The notes below the pieces were generated by a model. That model ran no database searches and was not told the origin of the DNA. It saw only the letters and a program-made list of their open reading frames with translations. Source: DASSWG01 sp035704905 (GTDB lineage: Bacteria; Bacteroidota; Bacteroidia; Flavobacteriales; Flavobacteriaceae). From it: DNA of 24,730 nucleotides. The position numbers and the translations under genes are program-made. Position 1 is the stretch's first letter. Every line of letters starts with the position of its first letter. The stretch spans positions 1 to 24,730 of the forward strand of contig DASSWN010000060.1 of NCBI GenBank assembly GCA_035704905.1, given 5' to 3'. Below are positions 23,849-24,730 of the stretch, in pieces.

Positions 23849-24725
23849 TTGTCACCCTGAATTTATTTCAGGGTCTTACGGGAAACGCTAATAAAAGATG
23901 TTGAAACGAGGGATGCTGAAACCAGTTCAGCATGACAATTTGTTGTTCTTCATGGTTTGTCACCCTGAATTTATTTCAGGGTCTCTCACGGGAAACGCTA
24001 ATAAAAGATGTTAAAACGAGGGATGCTGAAACCAGTTCAGCATGACAATTGTAGTTCTTTCAAGACTTGTCACCCTGAATTCATTTCAGGGTCTCTCACG
24101 GGAAACGCTAATAAAAGATGTTAAAACGAGGGATGCTGAAACCAGTTCAGCATGACAATTTGTTGTTCTTTCATGATTTGCCACCCTGAATTTATTTCAG
24201 GGTCTCTCATGGGAAACGCTAATGAAAGATTTTAAAACGAGGGATGCTGAAACAAGAGATGCTGAAACAAGTTCAGCATGACAATTTGTTGTTCTTTCAT
24301 GATTTGTCACCCTGAATTCATGTCAGGGTCTCGCACGGGCAAAACTAATGAAAGATGCCGAAACAAGAGATGCTGAAACCAGTTCAGCATGACAATTTGT
24401 AGTTCTTTCATGGATTGTCACCCTGAATTTATTTCAGGGTCTTACGGGAAACGCTAATAAAAGATGTTGAAACGAGGGATGCTGAAACCAGTTCAGCATG
24501 ACAATTGTAGTTCTTTCAATGGATTGTCACCCTGAATTCATTTCAGGGTCTCTCACGGGAAACGCTAATAAAAGATGTTGAAACGAGGGATGCTGAAACC
24601 AGTTCAGCATGACAATTTGTTGTTCTTCATGGTTTGTCACCCTGAATTTATTTCAGGGTCTCTCAAGGGCAAAACTAATGAAAGATGCCGAAACAAGAGA
24701 TGCTGAAACCAGTTCAGCATGACAA
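23849..24725 (+). repeat. Tandem 90-bp paired-hairpin repeat, array B (at least 8 copies)
   Basis: Eight copies of an element bounded by TTGTCA and TGACAA, starting at 23849, 23957, 24067, 24178, 24304, 24415, 24524 and 24634. Each holds a CCCTGAA/TTCAGGG hairpin, a spacer of about 38 bp, and a GCTGAA/TTCAGC hairpin; copies are joined by linkers of about 18 bp, giving a period of 108-111 bp. The fourth copy is about 17 bp longer through a repeated GATGCTGAAACAAGA word and has TTGCCA instead of TTGTCA. The array reaches the window edge and probably continues. There is no ORF in 23671-24730. Confidence 0.95.
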
Positions 24726-24730
24726 TTTGT

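Noticed and set aside
23849..24725. CRISPR array
   Set aside because: The regular spacing looks array-like, but the sequence between hairpins is itself repeated from copy to copy, the period is about 110 bp and no cas gene is present. It is a tandem repeat.

Overview
The window looks like chromosome of a Flavobacteriia-type Bacteroidota. Signs of this are two secreted proteins with C-terminal type IX secretion (T9SS type A) sorting domains, Bacteroidota-style promoters (TAnnTTTG at -7, few Shine-Dalgarno sites), a DUF3667 zinc-ribbon membrane protein, a type B L31 ribosomal protein, a BtuG-like DUF5074 surface lipoprotein, and dense AT-rich intergenic repeats. Several genes start with TTG. 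No phage, plasmid, CRISPR, rRNA or tRNA features were seen.

Layout. 1-445: tandem 90-bp hairpin elements and a heptamer repeat. 445-3466 (minus): UvrD/PcrA-type helicase, then a YrdC/Sua5-family protein. 3704-4327: small T9SS-secreted protein. 4438-6264: membrane-anchored FMN glutamate-synthase-like protein with a charged tail, closed by a terminator. 6336-6540: MITE-like element, copy 1. 6596-7865: a small membrane protein and a lipoprotein. 7927-9428 (minus): DUF4199 protein and a GT2 polyprenyl-phosphate glycosyltransferase. 9735-10996: T9SS leucine-rich-repeat protein and a short secreted, probably truncated protein. 11071-12785: rpmE2, a DUF2007 protein and a YihY/BrkB-family protein.

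12893-19371 is the most coherent functional block, a vitamin B12 uptake locus. A cobalamin riboswitch (about 16140-16350) precedes a BtuB-type TonB-dependent receptor and a BtuG-like surface lipoprotein on the plus strand. BtuF-, BtuC- and BtuD-like ABC importer genes run divergently on the minus strand. Together they would capture B12 at the surface, move it through the outer membrane and import it through the inner membrane. Only the outer-membrane arm has a visible riboswitch.

19385-23670: a PRC-barrel protein, a DUF3667 protein, the second (inverted) MITE copy, and recG. 23672-24730: a heptamer repeat followed by at least eight tandem 90-bp elements. The right end therefore mirrors the left end: gene 3' end, heptamer repeat, then hairpin array in opposite orientation. 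The repeats are the least explained part of the window; the gene content is otherwise mostly conserved housekeeping and transport functions.
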